Assembly (NCBI GenBank): GCA_014384565.1
Contig: JACNFO010000060.1
Location: 1-61,046, forward strand
Length of the DNA stretch: 61,046 nt
From: Candidatus Pseudothioglobus aerophilus
Lineage (GTDB): Bacteria; Pseudomonadota; Gammaproteobacteria; PS1; Pseudothioglobaceae
Reading direction: 5' to 3'
In this document: in pieces, positions 18,456 through 29,181 of the stretch
Position numbering within the stretch: position 1 is the first letter of the stretch
How the letters are laid out: every line of letters starts with the position of its first letter
Translations under genes and position numbers: made by a program
The notes under the pieces: model-generated
The model's database searches: none
What the model saw: only the letters and a program-made list of their open reading frames with translations
What the model was told of the DNA's origin: nothing

Positions 18456-19040
18456 ATGATTGAAAAACTTAACAAAGCCTTCAGTAAATTACCAGGTGTT
18501 GGATCAAAGACTGCCCAAAGATTTATTTACCATCTTTTAGAAAGGGATAGGCCAGGAGGGTTAGAAATCGCCAGAGCTCTAAAAGACGCAATGGAAAATG
18601 TTAAAAACTGTGAAAAATGCCGAACTTTGACTGAAAAAAATATTTGTGAAATCTGCTCTAATATTTCACGAGACAATTCTCAGCTATGTATTGTTGAAAC
18701 CCCATCAGATATTCATGTTATCGAGCAGAGTGGTGTCTATACTGGGAAGTATTTTGTGCTTAGTGGCTATCTTTCTCCAATCGATGGCATTGGCGCAGCT
18801 GAACTAGGTTTAAATGAATTAGAAGAACTTCTTAGTAAAAGTGATGTTAGTGAAGTAATTTTAGCAACTAACGCAACAATTGAAGGTGAAGTAACTGCTC
18901 ATTATATTCATAATTTAGCTAAAAAATATCAAGTAAAAACCACTAGAATTGCTCACGGAATACCACTCGGAGGTGAGCTTGAATACACAGATATTAATAC
19001 AATTGCACATGCTCTTTCAGGCCGGAAGGATTACGATTAA
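18456..19040 (+). CDS. recR: Recombination protein RecR
   Basis: 194 residues. RecR works with RecF and RecO to load RecA at gaps. It has an N-terminal helix-hairpin-helix (KLPGVGSKTAQRFIYHLL), a zinc finger with C52, C55, C64 and C67, a Toprim domain starting CIVETPSDIHVIEQSGVYTGKYFVLSG, and the C-terminal GELEYTDINTIAHALSGRK. It follows ybaB by 20 bases, as expected. Confidence 0.97.
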   Translation: MIEKLNKAFSKLPGVGSKTAQRFIYHLLERDRPGGLEIARALKDAMENVKNCEKCRTLTEKNICEICSNISRDNSQLCIVETPSDIHVIEQSGVYTGKYFVLSGYLSPIDGIGAAELGLNELEELLSKSDVSEVILATNATIEGEVTAHYIHNLAKKYQVKTTRIAHGIPLGGELEYTDINTIAHALSGRKDYD

Positions 19041-19086
19041 CTAGCCCTTAAAGCCTTATTTTGACTCAACTAATTATTGTATAATA

Positions 19087-19104
19087 TGTCAGTTATATCT
19101 GACA
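19087..19104 (+). promoter_or_regulatory. Perfect 6-bp inverted repeat in the valS leader
   Basis: TGTCAG-TTATAT-CTGACA lies ten bases before the valS ATG, immediately after a TATAAT (19080-19085). A TTGACT stands at 19061, but only 13 bases from that TATAAT, which is short for a normal promoter; TTGACT to TAATAT at 19082 gives 15. The repeat could be an operator or a leader hairpin near the ribosome binding site. Confidence 0.4.
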
Positions 19105-19114
19105 CCTCGCCTTC

Positions 19115-21862
19115 ATGGAAAAAACATACAACCCAGAGCTAATCGAACAAAAATATCGTGATTTATGGGAACAAGGCGACCTCTTCTCTTCAAAAGCAAA
19201 TTCAGCTAGTAAAGATTCATACAGCATCGTCCTCCCTCCCCCAAATGTAACTGGTAGCCTTCATATGGGCCATGCTTTTCAGCACACAATTATGGATGTA
19301 TATACTCGATATAATCGAAGCAAAGGCAAACAAACGTTGTGGCAGCCTGGCACAGATCATGCGGGCATTGCAACTCAAATGGTAGTCGAAAGACAGCTTG
19401 GACTTGAGAATATTTCCAGGCATGATCTAGGCCGTGAGAAATTTACTGAAAAAATTTGGGACTGGAAGTCTAAATCTGGCGGCACTATAACTTCCCAAAT
19501 GAGGCGTTTAGGTGCTTCAGTTGACTGGGAGCGAGAACGTTTTACAATGGATGAACCTCTATCTAAGGCAGTTCAAAAAGTGTTTATTGACCTTTATAAT
19601 GAAGGCTTAATCTACCGAGGAAAAAGACTGGTCAACTGGGATCCTGTTCTTTTAACTGCAGTATCTGACTTGGAAGTCATCAGCACTGAGGAGCAAGGTT
19701 TTTTATGGCATATCAGATATCAAGTTGCAGAATCTGATGAAGTCCTAGTTATTGCTACAACAAGACCAGAAACCATGCTTGGAGACACAGCTGTTGCAAT
19801 TCATCCCGAAGATACTCGTTACCAGCATCTTATTGGGAAATTTATAAACCTTCCTCTTTCTGACAGAAGAATTCCAATTATTGCTGACGACTATGTAGAT
19901 ATGGAATTTGGAACAGGGTGCGTAAAAATTACTCCTGCTCATGATTTTAATGACTATGAAATTGGACAAAGACATAGCCTTGAAATTATCAATATATTAA
20001 CTGATGATGCCAGCATAAACATTAACGCTCCTGATAAATATCAAGGGCTTGACCGTTTTGATGCGCGCAAAGAGGTTGTTAAAGACCTTGAAAGTCAAAA
20101 TTTAATTGAAAAGATTGATCCGCACACTCTTATGGTTCCAAGGGGTGACAGAACTAATAGCATTATTGAGCCCTACATGACTGACCAATGGTTTGTTAAA
20201 GTTAAGCCTTTAGCAGGGCCTGCTATAGATGCTGTAAAAAACGGCGATATTCGATTTGTTCCTGAAAACTGGAATAAAACTTATTTTAATTGGATGGACA
20301 ATATCGAAGATTGGTGTATTTCCCGTCAAATTTGGTGGGGACACCGAATACCTGCTTGGTATGACAAGGAAGGAAATCTCTACGTGGCAAACAATCTTGA
20401 AGAAGCTCAGGCTCAGGCTGGAGTTGGAATTGATTTAGAGCAAGATGAAGATGTTTTAGATACTTGGTTCTCTTCTGCATTATGGCCTTTTTCTACTCTA
20501 GGGTGGCCAGAGAAAACCCCTGAATTATCTCGCTTTTATCCAACTAGTGTTCTTGTTACTGGCTTTGATATCATATTTTTCTGGGTAGCTCGTATGATTA
20601 TGTTTGGGCTAAAATTTGCTAAAGACGTGCCCTTCAAAGATATTTATATTACCGGTCTTATTAAGGACGGCAATGGCCAAAAAATGAGCAAATCTAAGGG
20701 CAATGTATTAGATCCTATTGACTTGATTGATGGTATCTCACTTAACGACCTTCTTGAGAAAAGAACTCAAGGAATGATGCAACCAAAATTAGCTGAAAAA
20801 ATTCAAAAGCAAACTAAAAAAGAGTTTCCTGATGGTATTCCTGCCTTTGGAACTGATGCAATACGTTTTACCTTTGCTGCTTTAGCATCATTTGGTCGAG
20901 ATATTAAATTTGATCTAAAAAGGGTTGAGGGCTATCGAAATTTTTGTAATAAACTTTGGAATGCTTCACGCTTTGTCCTGATAAATCTTGAATCTAAATC
21001 AATTAATGTTAACGCTGTGTTGTCTAGTCAAGATAAATGGATACTGTCCAGGCTTCAGCACACAAAAATTGAAGTTGAAAAACATTTGGCTGATTATCGA
21101 TTAGATTTGATGAGTCAAACTCTATATGAATTTGTTTGGCATGATTATTGTGACTGGTACTTAGAGCTCTCAAAGCCACTGCTAGAAAATAATAAGACAA
21201 AACAAGGCTGTGAAGCGACTCTTTTGAAAGTTCTCTCAGAAACTTTAATCTTACTGCACCCAATAATTCCTTTTATCACAGAAGAAATTTTTGAACAATC
21301 TCAAAAGCTTCTTAGTAGCTCTGATGAAAAGCTTATTTCACAGTCCTTTCCTGCGCCTGAGAGGACTCTTTTTAATAATGATGCAGAATCTGAGATCGAA
21401 TGGCTGAAAGAATTTATTTTAGGGATTAGAAAAATCAGAGGCGAAATGAATATTTCTCCTGGAAAGCCTTTGCAATGCTTTATCAAGAGCTTTAATTCCA
21501 AAGACAAAGATTACATTGAAAATAACAAATCAATTATCTTTACGCTAGCTAAATTAGACAGCATTGAACTAATAGAAGTTGATAAAGAAGAGCCTGAGTC
21601 TGCAATTGCACTAGTGGGAGAAATGAAAATTTTAATTCCCTTAGCAGGCCTTATCGACAAAGATGCTGAAAAAGATAGACTTAATAAAGAAATTAATAAA
21701 TTAATAAAACTTAAAGCTCAATTCTCAGGAAAGCTAAATAACAAGAAATTTATAAGCGGTGCCCCTGAATCTGTAGTTCAAAAAGAGCAAGACAAACTTG
21801 CTACTGTTAAAAAGGCATTGCAAGACATGGAGTCGCAACTTGAAAAAATTTCTTTACTATGA
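19115..21862 (+). CDS. valS: Valine--tRNA ligase
   Basis: 915 residues, a class Ia synthetase. The HIGH motif is [15 protein letters not shown], the KMSKS motif [13 protein letters not shown]. The editing (CP1) domain lies between ([19 protein letters not shown]). [16 protein letters not shown] precedes KMSKS. The C-terminal end is a charged coiled coil (about 850-915, [17 protein letters not shown]), the tRNA-binding arm of ValRS. A palindrome precedes the start. holC, the partner of HolD and often next to valS, is not found here. Confidence 0.97.
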   Translation: MEKTYNPELIEQKYRDLWEQGDLFSSKANSASKDSYSIVLPPPNVTGSLHMGHAFQHTIMDVYTRYNRSKGKQTLWQPGTDHAGIATQMVVERQLGLENISRHDLGREKFTEKIWDWKSKSGGTITSQMRRLGASVDWERERFTMDEPLSKAVQKVFIDLYNEGLIYRGKRLVNWDPVLLTAVSDLEVISTEEQGFLWHIRYQVAESDEVLVIATTRPETMLGDTAVAIHPEDTRYQHLIGKFINLPLSDRRIPIIADDYVDMEFGTGCVKITPAHDFNDYEIGQRHSLEIINILTDDASININAPDKYQGLDRFDARKEVVKDLESQNLIEKIDPHTLMVPRGDRTNSIIEPYMTDQWFVKVKPLAGPAIDAVKNGDIRFVPENWNKTYFNWMDNIEDWCISRQIWWGHRIPAWYDKEGNLYVANNLEEAQAQAGVGIDLEQDEDVLDTWFSSALWPFSTLGWPEKTPELSRFYPTSVLVTGFDIIFFWVARMIMFGLKFAKDVPFKDIYITGLIKDGNGQKMSKSKGNVLDPIDLIDGISLNDLLEKRTQGMMQPKLAEKIQKQTKKEFPDGIPAFGTDAIRFTFAALASFGRDIKFDLKRVEGYRNFCNKLWNASRFVLINLESKSINVNAVLSSQDKWILSRLQHTKIEVEKHLADYRLDLMSQTLYEFVWHDYCDWYLELSKPLLENNKTKQGCEATLLKVLSETLILLHPIIPFITEEIFEQSQKLLSSSDEKLISQSFPAPERTLFNNDAESEIEWLKEFILGIRKIRGEMNISPGKPLQCFIKSFNSKDKDYIENNKSIIFTLAKLDSIELIEVDKEEPESAIALVGEMKILIPLAGLIDKDAEKDRLNKEINKLIKLKAQFSGKLNNKKFISGAPESVVQKEQDKLATVKKALQDMESQLEKISLL

Positions 21863-21918
21863 CATACAGTGTAATTCATTGAAAAATCATGGAAAAAACA
21901 TTTTTAGGAATTTCATTT

Positions 21919-21927
21919 TGATAGAAT
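21919..21927 (+). promoter_or_regulatory. Possible extended -10 promoter upstream of the SH3-domain gene
   Basis: TGATAGAAT (TG-n-TAGAAT) lies in the 81-base gap after valS, with another TGATAAAAT eleven bases later (21930-21938). Neither has a good -35. The leader would be under 15 bases. Confidence 0.35.
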
Positions 21928-21943
21928 ACTGATAAAATCAAAT

Positions 21944-22594
21944 ATGAATAAATATAAAGTAATAATATTGACTCTAATTCTCCTAGCTTTTAAAGTTAGC
22001 GCAGAATCCTTCGTCTACATTACCGACCAACTAGATATCCCTATAAGAGCGGATCAAAACTTTGGTGAAAATATTATTCGTCTTCTTCCATCTGGAACCG
22101 AACTTTCTTTATTGCAAAGTACTGAAGATGGATGGGCTCAAGTTCAATTTGATGAAACTATTGGATGGATTAAATCGTTTTATATATCAAATGAGCCTCC
22201 TGCGCGTGAGGAGCTTAAAAAGCTCACAAGAACTCATAACGCTAACAAACTATTAATATCCAAACTTTCTAGTGAAAAGGAAGTTTTAGAGACCGAACTT
22301 TTAACTTTGAAACAAGAAAATACAAACTTAGTCATTCAGAGTTCAAAGTCGCAGGCTGAAAAGGAGCATATTGAACAAATTTATCAAGATGCCCTAAAGC
22401 TAGAGCATGAAAATGAAAAACATATTCAAGAAAAACTTCAACTAAAAACAGAGCTTCAATTAGCTCAAAATAATACTCAAATTCAAAAAGACACCAGCTC
22501 TAGAAATTGGTTCATAGTTGGTGCAATAGTACTTTTCTTTGGAATGATAGTTGGTTTTATCATCCCTAACCTTCTTAATAGAAGGCGGTACTAA
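21944..22594 (+). CDS. TIGR04211-type SH3 domain membrane protein (YgiM-like)
   Basis: 216 residues: signal peptide (1-20, ...FKVSA-ES), bacterial SH3 domain (about 25-83, with LPSGTELSLLQSTEDGWAQV and GWIKSFYI), a long coiled coil (about 90-180, Glu/Lys/Gln-rich), and a single C-terminal membrane helix (WFIVGAIVLFFGMIVGFIIPNLL) with a positive tail. This exact order fits the gammaproteobacterial TIGR04211 family, whose role is unknown; it is presumably a periplasmic envelope sensor or adaptor. It lies 17 bases before guaB. Confidence 0.85.
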   Translation: MNKYKVIILTLILLAFKVSAESFVYITDQLDIPIRADQNFGENIIRLLPSGTELSLLQSTEDGWAQVQFDETIGWIKSFYISNEPPAREELKKLTRTHNANKLLISKLSSEKEVLETELLTLKQENTNLVIQSSKSQAEKEHIEQIYQDALKLEHENEKHIQEKLQLKTELQLAQNNTQIQKDTSSRNWFIVGAIVLFFGMIVGFIIPNLLNRRRY

Positions 22595-22611
22595 TAAATT
22601 AGGAGAACTAA

Positions 22612-24072
<1,461 letters not shown>

Positions 24073-24082
24073 AGAAAAGTTT

Positions 24083-24394
24083 TTAATCTTCTTCTAAAGC
24101 CTTAAGCTTAGCAAAACTTTTCTTGTAGCCTGGTTTAGCAAGAATCTCTAAATAAAATGATTTCAAGCTCTCTGCTTCTGCCTCACTAATGCACTTACTT
24201 ATTTCAGAAGATAAAATAACCTCGGCCTTTTCTTCTGAAGGGCCAAACTTGCAATCAAAATTCCAACAATCAAAATCATTAGGAAGTAATTTTCTATTCT
24301 CTCTCTTTAAATATTTTTTAACGTCACGCCGAGCTGCCTCGATAAGTCTAGCTGGTTTAATTTTAGGATGAATCAATTCAAATGTCTTTTTCAT
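24083..24394 (-). CDS. DUF6172 family protein
   Basis: 103 residues. The start KKTFELIHPKIKPARLIEAARRDVKKYLKRERR-type region and the block FDCWNFDCKFG identify the short cytoplasmic family I know as DUF6172, whose function is unknown. It is rich in Lys and Glu, without signal peptide or membrane helix. It is convergent with guaB. The 110 bases upstream (24395-24504) are A/T-rich and hold no gene I can see, presumably its promoter. Confidence 0.7.
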   Translation of the reverse strand: MKKTFELIHPKIKPARLIEAARRDVKKYLKRENRKLLPNDFDCWNFDCKFGPSEEKAEVILSSEISKCISEAEAESLKSFYLEILAKPGYKKSFAKLKALEED

Positions 24395-24504
24395 TATTGA
24401 ATTACTAGAAATGTTTAAAAAGTGTGTATTTTAATTAAATAAGCGCATAGTAGTTAAGTTACTTTAACAACACAGCAAACCTTTTTGATTATTAATCATA
24501 ATGC

Positions 24505-25299
24505 TTAATATAATTTTCCAAAAAAAGTCATTCTTGCCGACTCTGAAAGCTTTACATCAGGCTCAGAATTGTAAGCTAAAACCGATAACACTCTTGTCAA
24601 ATCTCCTTCTGTCGGTGTTACTCGGTGTATAGCGTTTTTACCTCGAAATAAAACAAGTGAACCATTTTCCATTTTTAATTTGTTAGGTGAGCATCTGTTA
24701 TCTAGTAAAAGCGAAACTTGATCGTAATTATTTTCATTATTAGAAGAGTTTCTAAAATCACGAATGTACTCAAATCTCCCTCCAGATATGGGCTTTTGTA
24801 TTAACAATGTAATCGCAAAAGAAGAGTTATCAAAGTGCCAACCTAGCTCCTGCCCTTCCTTAGCATAATGAATATTTATTGAAGATAATTCGTCATCATA
24901 TTTATATAATGATTTTTCGCTTAAAACCTCGCAAAGAAACTCTTTAAAACTTTTCGAATTATAAAGAAACCTTAAATAAGAGTCACTTGGAACCTGATTA
25001 TCTGTAACACATCCTTTTGAAGATATCACGGTTTTGTTTCTTGGATGACTGTCTTGAAAACTAGGGTCTGAAGGCTCTAAATAAACATTATGTTTGTTGA
25101 CACAGTAATAAGCTAAATCTTCTTGTTTATTAGCCTCTTTAAGAATTGTTTTGATTGTACCCTTTAAAAGAAAATCTGTAAGAACAAGCACCCCTTCTTT
25201 ATCTAATTTTCTTTTGCACTCAGTCCTATAAATAGAGCTATTAATTGGATGCTTATCTATATCGATAATAGCTGATAATTTATTTTTATTTGTCATCAC
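24505..25299 (-). CDS. 2-oxoglutarate/Fe(II) oxygenase of the HalD/BesD type, with intact HxD
   Basis: 264 residues. The core is a double-stranded beta-helix: ELGWHFDNSSFAITLLIQKP with H155 and D157, then GGRFEYIRDFRN, and GSLVLFRGKNAIHRVTPTEG with the distal His H225 and the 2-oxoglutarate Arg at about R236. The overall pattern (WHFD, GGxFEY, LFRGxxxxHRVTPxEG, AYNSEP, FFGKLY) is that of the HalD/BesD family. Family halogenases replace the Asp with Gly; here the Asp is kept, so hydroxylation rather than halogenation is expected. The substrate is likely a free amino acid by family analogy. It is a single gene, divergent from roxA. Confidence 0.75.
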   Translation of the reverse strand: MMTNKNKLSAIIDIDKHPINSSIYRTECKRKLDKEGVLVLTDFLLKGTIKTILKEANKQEDLAYYCVNKHNVYLEPSDPSFQDSHPRNKTVISSKGCVTDNQVPSDSYLRFLYNSKSFKEFLCEVLSEKSLYKYDDELSSINIHYAKEGQELGWHFDNSSFAITLLIQKPISGGRFEYIRDFRNSSNNENNYDQVSLLLDNRCSPNKLKMENGSLVLFRGKNAIHRVTPTEGDLTRVLSVLAYNSEPDVKLSESARMTFFGKLY

Positions 25300-25416
25300 A
25301 AATTAAGTGTTTAATTTTCATCATAAAAATAATTATATATACAACCAATAAAGATAATTTGTTGTATTCAAGCTTTATGTTAATAGATAATTAATCAACA
25401 ATTTAAAAGGAGCATA

Positions 25417-26523
25417 ATGATTCATTTCGGCCAAATTTCTAAAAAACAGTTTCTAGAAGAGTATTGGCAAAAAAAACCACTTCTAATTAAAAACGCCCTT
25501 CCAAAATTTATTAGTCCTCTATCTCCCGAGGAAATTGCAGGGCTTTCTTGTGAAGAAGAATTTGAATCTAGAATTGTGACTGGATCAATTTCAATGAATA
25601 AATGGGATGTAAAAGAAGGGCCATTTAATGAAAAAATCTTTGAGCGGCTTCCAAATAACAATTGGACTCTTTTGGTTCAAGGAGTGGACCGATACATAAG
25701 TGAAGTTCATCAAATTATTAGTGAGTTTGATTTTATTCCAAGATGGCGCTTTGATGACGTAATGATATCTTTTGCAGCATTAGGTGGAAGCGTTGGACCT
25801 CATTACGATCATTATGATGTATTTTTACTTCAAGGACTTGGAAGACGGCAATGGACAACAAGTACAATTGATTGCAATCCTGAAAATTACTTAAAAAATA
25901 CTCCACTTCGAATAATGAAAAATTTTATTAAAGAAACCACTTGGGAGGCTGGACCTGGAGACATTGTCTACATACCTCCAAAAGTGGCTCATCATGGTGT
26001 AAGTCTTGATGATGAATGCATAACACTCTCGATTGGCTACAGATCTTACCTAAATAATGAAATGCTGAGTTCACTTGAACTCTCAGAAAATAAGACTGAT
26101 GCCTATCTTAAAGATCCAGAATGGGAAGTGGATATTAATCCGGCTGAAATTACTCAATCAGTAATTGAGCAATCGAGAAGATTTTTAAAAATTAATACGC
26201 TGCCTGAAGACTTCTTTGGTTGCTTTGTAACCAAGCTTGATCCTGAGGATGAAAAAAAATTTAATGAAATTAGAGCCTACTATGCTCAAGAAGAGATAGA
26301 AGAGCTTGGTTTGTATCAACTTCATCCAATATGCAAAATAGCATACCAACTTATCAATCAAGAGTTGAGAGTATTCATTAATGGTGAAATCTTTAATTGT
26401 AGCGATATAGATGAAAACTTAATCGTTAGCTTTTCCAACACAAGAAAACTTCAATTAAGCAATAAAAGTAGGGATTTAGTAGAGCGATTAGTATCGTTAT
26501 CTCTCATCGAAAAATCGACATAA
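25417..26523 (+). CDS. roxA: 50S ribosomal protein L16 3-hydroxylase (cupin/JmjC oxygenase)
   Basis: 368 residues. YcfD/RoxA hydroxylates an arginine of ribosomal protein L16 using Fe(II) and 2-oxoglutarate. The JmjC metal ligands are H129 and D131 in GPHYDHYDVFLLQG and H192 in VAHHGVSL. It starts with FGQISKKQFLEEYWQKKPLLIKNALP, the family N-terminus, and has the C-terminal winged-helix region (to about 360). A good AAGGAG precedes the start. Together with the gene at 24505 there are two 2OG oxygenases side by side in opposite directions. Confidence 0.9.
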   Translation: MIHFGQISKKQFLEEYWQKKPLLIKNALPKFISPLSPEEIAGLSCEEEFESRIVTGSISMNKWDVKEGPFNEKIFERLPNNNWTLLVQGVDRYISEVHQIISEFDFIPRWRFDDVMISFAALGGSVGPHYDHYDVFLLQGLGRRQWTTSTIDCNPENYLKNTPLRIMKNFIKETTWEAGPGDIVYIPPKVAHHGVSLDDECITLSIGYRSYLNNEMLSSLELSENKTDAYLKDPEWEVDINPAEITQSVIEQSRRFLKINTLPEDFFGCFVTKLDPEDEKKFNEIRAYYAQEEIEELGLYQLHPICKIAYQLINQELRVFINGEIFNCSDIDENLIVSFSNTRKLQLSNKSRDLVERLVSLSLIEKST

Positions 26524-26586
26524 AACTATTCAAGGTTTTTAAATTTAAGATTTAATTATTTAAAGCTTACTAAGCATCAATACTCA

Positions 26587-26723
26587 ATGAGAACAGGCAA
26601 ATTTAGTACATTCGAGAAAAAGAATTAGGGGATAATTCAACTGTTTTATGGATTTTGGTAAGTTTTATCTCAAGCGTACCTATTGGGTATGTTTTAAATA
26701 AAGCTTATTACGTTAAACCATAA
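26587..26723 (+). pseudogene. Possible small membrane-protein ORF broken by a one-base shift
   Basis: An ATG at 26587 opens only 13 codons (to TAG 26626). In the -1 frame, running through the short A run at 26616-26621, the reading continues GDNSTVLWILVSFISSVPIG...NKAYYVKP and stops at 26721-26723. This is a plausible single membrane helix with a positive tail. One extra A would restore a protein of about 45 residues. There is no Shine-Dalgarno, so the call is tentative. The rest of the 26524-26752 gap is the pnp leader. Confidence 0.3.
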
Positions 26724-26752
26724 AACGTTTTTTATTTTATTGGAGTAACGCA

Positions 26753-28846
26753 ATGGACATGAATATAGTTCAAAAAAGTTTTACGTTTGGCAACAGTCAA
26801 ATCACATTTGAAACAGGCAGAATCGCACGACAATCTCATGGAGCTGTTTTAGCTAGCATGGATGATACACAAGTACTAGTTAGCGTTGTGGGAGCAAAAG
26901 AAGCCAAACCAGGCCAATCTTTTTTTCCATTATCAGTAGATTATATTGAAAAGACTTATGCAGCAGGAAAAATCCCTGGTGGCTTTCTTAAAAGAGAAGG
27001 GCGTCCAAGTGAAAAAGAGACATTAACTTCTCGCTTAATCGATCGCCCTATTCGTCCATTATTTCCAAATGGCTATATGAATGAAGTTCAAGTTATGATT
27101 CAGGTTATTTCTGCAAATAAAAATGTAGATCCTGATATTTTAGCAATGCTTGGAACTTCTGCAGCATTGGCAATTGCTGGGGTTCCTTTTAAAGGGCCAA
27201 TTGGTGCTGCTCGCGTTGGTTACAAAGATGGAAGCTACATTATTAACCCAACATACTCTGACCTTAAAACTTCAGAACTTGATATGGTTGTTGCTGGAAC
27301 CAAAGACGCTGTATTAATGGTTGAATCTGAGGCAAGTGAACTCTCAGAGGACGTAATGCTTGCAGCTGTTATGTTCGCACATGAGCAGTTTCAAGTAGTA
27401 ATTGATAGTGTTGCTGAATTTGCAAAAGAGTTAGGAGTCTCTCCTCGTGAATGGGAAGCGCCAGCTGAAGATGAATCTCTATTGTCTTCAATTAAATCTA
27501 AATTCGAAAGTAAAATTTCTGAAGCTTATCAGACTGTTGACAAGATGGAGCGTTATGAAAAAATGGGCGAGATTAAAGACGCTGCCCTTGAAGAATTTAT
27601 TAGTGATGCTGATGATTCACCAAGCTCTGATGACGTTAAAAACTATATTAAAAAAATTGAAAAATCAACTGTTAGAGAACGAATTTTAAAGGGTGAGCCA
27701 AGGATCGATGGAAGAGACAGTTCAACGGTTCGCGAGCTAGCTATTGAAACAGGTGTATTAGAAAATACCCATGGTTCAGCACTTTTTACGCGCGGTGAAA
27801 CCCAAGCCCTTGTTGTTACAACTCTAGGGTCAAAAAGAGATGGACAGCTTATTGAAAAGCTTGAATCAAATGATCGTATTGAAGATCACTTCATGCTTCA
27901 TTACAATTTCCCTCCTTACTGTGTTGGTGAGACAGGTCGTGTAATGGGCGTCAAACGTCGGGAAATTGGCCATGGTCGGTTGGCACGCAGAGGAATTGCA
28001 GCTTGCCTTCCAAGTATTGAAGAATTTCCATACACTATCCGCATTGTTTCAGAAATAACTGAATCTAATGGTTCTAGCTCTATGGCAAGTGTCTGTGGCT
28101 CTTCACTTTCACTTATGGATGCAGGCGTTCCAATTAAAGCCCCCGTTGCTGGAATTGCTATGGGTCTTGTTAAGGATGAAGATCGTTTTACAGTCTTAAC
28201 TGACATTCTTGGTGATGAAGATCACCTTGGTGATATGGACTTTAAAGTTGCTGGAACAGCAAAAGGCATCAATGCACTTCAAATGGACATCAAAATTGAT
28301 GGCATCACTGAAGACATTATGTCAATTGCACTTAAGCAAGCCAAAGAAGCAAGACTTAATATTCTTGGACAAATGAACCAAGTTATTTCTGAGCCTAATG
28401 CTGCATCAAAAAATGCTCCTAAAACTAAAGTTATCAAAATCCCTACTGATAAGATTCGTGATGTAATTGGTAAAGGTGGTGAGACTATTAGAGGTATCGT
28501 TGCCCAATCAGGCGCTAGCGTTGATGTTGATGATGAAGGAAATGTTAATGTTTTTGCAAATGACACTGAAAGCTTTGAAAAAGCAGTTCAGATGGTTAAA
28601 GATGTCACTGCAGTTCCTGAATTAAACAAAGTGTATATGGGCAAGGTAGCAAAAATAGTCGAATTTGGTGCTTTTGTTACAATCATGCCTAATCAGGATG
28701 GACTTCTTCATGTATCTGAAATTGCACATGAAAGAGTTGAAAAAGTTGAAGATCATCTTAAGGAAGGTCAAGAAATTGAGGTTAAAGTTCTTGGAATAGA
28801 CCGAGGAAGAATTAAACTTTCTAGAAAGGCTTTAATTGATAAGTAA
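26753..28846 (+). CDS. pnp: Polynucleotide phosphorylase
   Basis: 697 residues, normal length. It is a 3'-5' phosphorolytic exonuclease of the degradosome. There are two RNase PH domains with the linker helical domain between them; the second core holds [17 protein letters not shown] and [22 protein letters not shown] domain ([23 protein letters not shown]) and a C-terminal S1 domain ([29 protein letters not shown]) follow. GGAG stands seven bases before the ATG. The usual upstream rpsO is absent. It ends just before a strong terminator. Confidence 0.97.
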   Translation: MDMNIVQKSFTFGNSQITFETGRIARQSHGAVLASMDDTQVLVSVVGAKEAKPGQSFFPLSVDYIEKTYAAGKIPGGFLKREGRPSEKETLTSRLIDRPIRPLFPNGYMNEVQVMIQVISANKNVDPDILAMLGTSAALAIAGVPFKGPIGAARVGYKDGSYIINPTYSDLKTSELDMVVAGTKDAVLMVESEASELSEDVMLAAVMFAHEQFQVVIDSVAEFAKELGVSPREWEAPAEDESLLSSIKSKFESKISEAYQTVDKMERYEKMGEIKDAALEEFISDADDSPSSDDVKNYIKKIEKSTVRERILKGEPRIDGRDSSTVRELAIETGVLENTHGSALFTRGETQALVVTTLGSKRDGQLIEKLESNDRIEDHFMLHYNFPPYCVGETGRVMGVKRREIGHGRLARRGIAACLPSIEEFPYTIRIVSEITESNGSSSMASVCGSSLSLMDAGVPIKAPVAGIAMGLVKDEDRFTVLTDILGDEDHLGDMDFKVAGTAKGINALQMDIKIDGITEDIMSIALKQAKEARLNILGQMNQVISEPNAASKNAPKTKVIKIPTDKIRDVIGKGGETIRGIVAQSGASVDVDDEGNVNVFANDTESFEKAVQMVKDVTAVPELNKVYMGKVAKIVEFGAFVTIMPNQDGLLHVSEIAHERVEKVEDHLKEGQEIEVKVLGIDRGRIKLSRKALIDK

Positions 28847-28851
28847 TTAAT

Positions 28852-28876
28852 AAAGCCACCGAAAGGTGGCTTTTTT
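28852..28876 (+). terminator. Rho-independent terminator of pnp
   Basis: AAAGCCACC (28852-28860) pairs with GGTGGCTTT (28865-28873) across a GAAA tetraloop and is followed by a run of T. The stem has six G/C-rich pairs before the U run. This is the best intrinsic terminator in the first half of the window. Confidence 0.9.
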
Positions 28877-28893
28877 ATTGAATATAATAAATT

Positions 28894-29103
28894 ATGCCAG
28901 ATAATAAATTAATAGAACTAGAAGAAAAAATATCATATCTTCAAAATATGCTCGATGAACTTAATATGGTTATTTTCCGTCAAGGTGAAAAAATTGAAAA
29001 ACTCACTAGTCAAATTAAAGAAACTAATGAAAAGATAATTAGTCAATCTGAGTCACAACCTGAACAATCTGTAGTGCTTGATGACAAGCCGCCACATTAT
29101 TAA
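28894..29103 (+). CDS. slyX: SlyX homologue
   Basis: 69 residues, one amphipathic coiled coil: ELEEKISYLQNMLDELNMVI then RQGEKIEKLTSQIKE, ending LDDKPPHY, the hallmark PPHY end of SlyX. The molecular function is unknown; the E. coli gene was found next to slyD. It lies after the pnp terminator and is convergent with the MFS gene; the 78-base gap to it has no evident terminator. Confidence 0.9.
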   Translation: MPDNKLIELEEKISYLQNMLDELNMVIFRQGEKIEKLTSQIKETNEKIISQSESQPEQSVVLDDKPPHY

Positions 29104-29181
29104 CTTGGATTAAATTATCTTAAAAGAGAGGATTTTAGAGCTTATTAAGGGAGGATATGAAAGCAATGAGTTTTCTAGCTA

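Noticed and set aside
19061-19085. TTGACT/TATAAT as a normal valS promoter
   Set aside because: The spacer is only 13 bases, too short for a regular sigma70 promoter.
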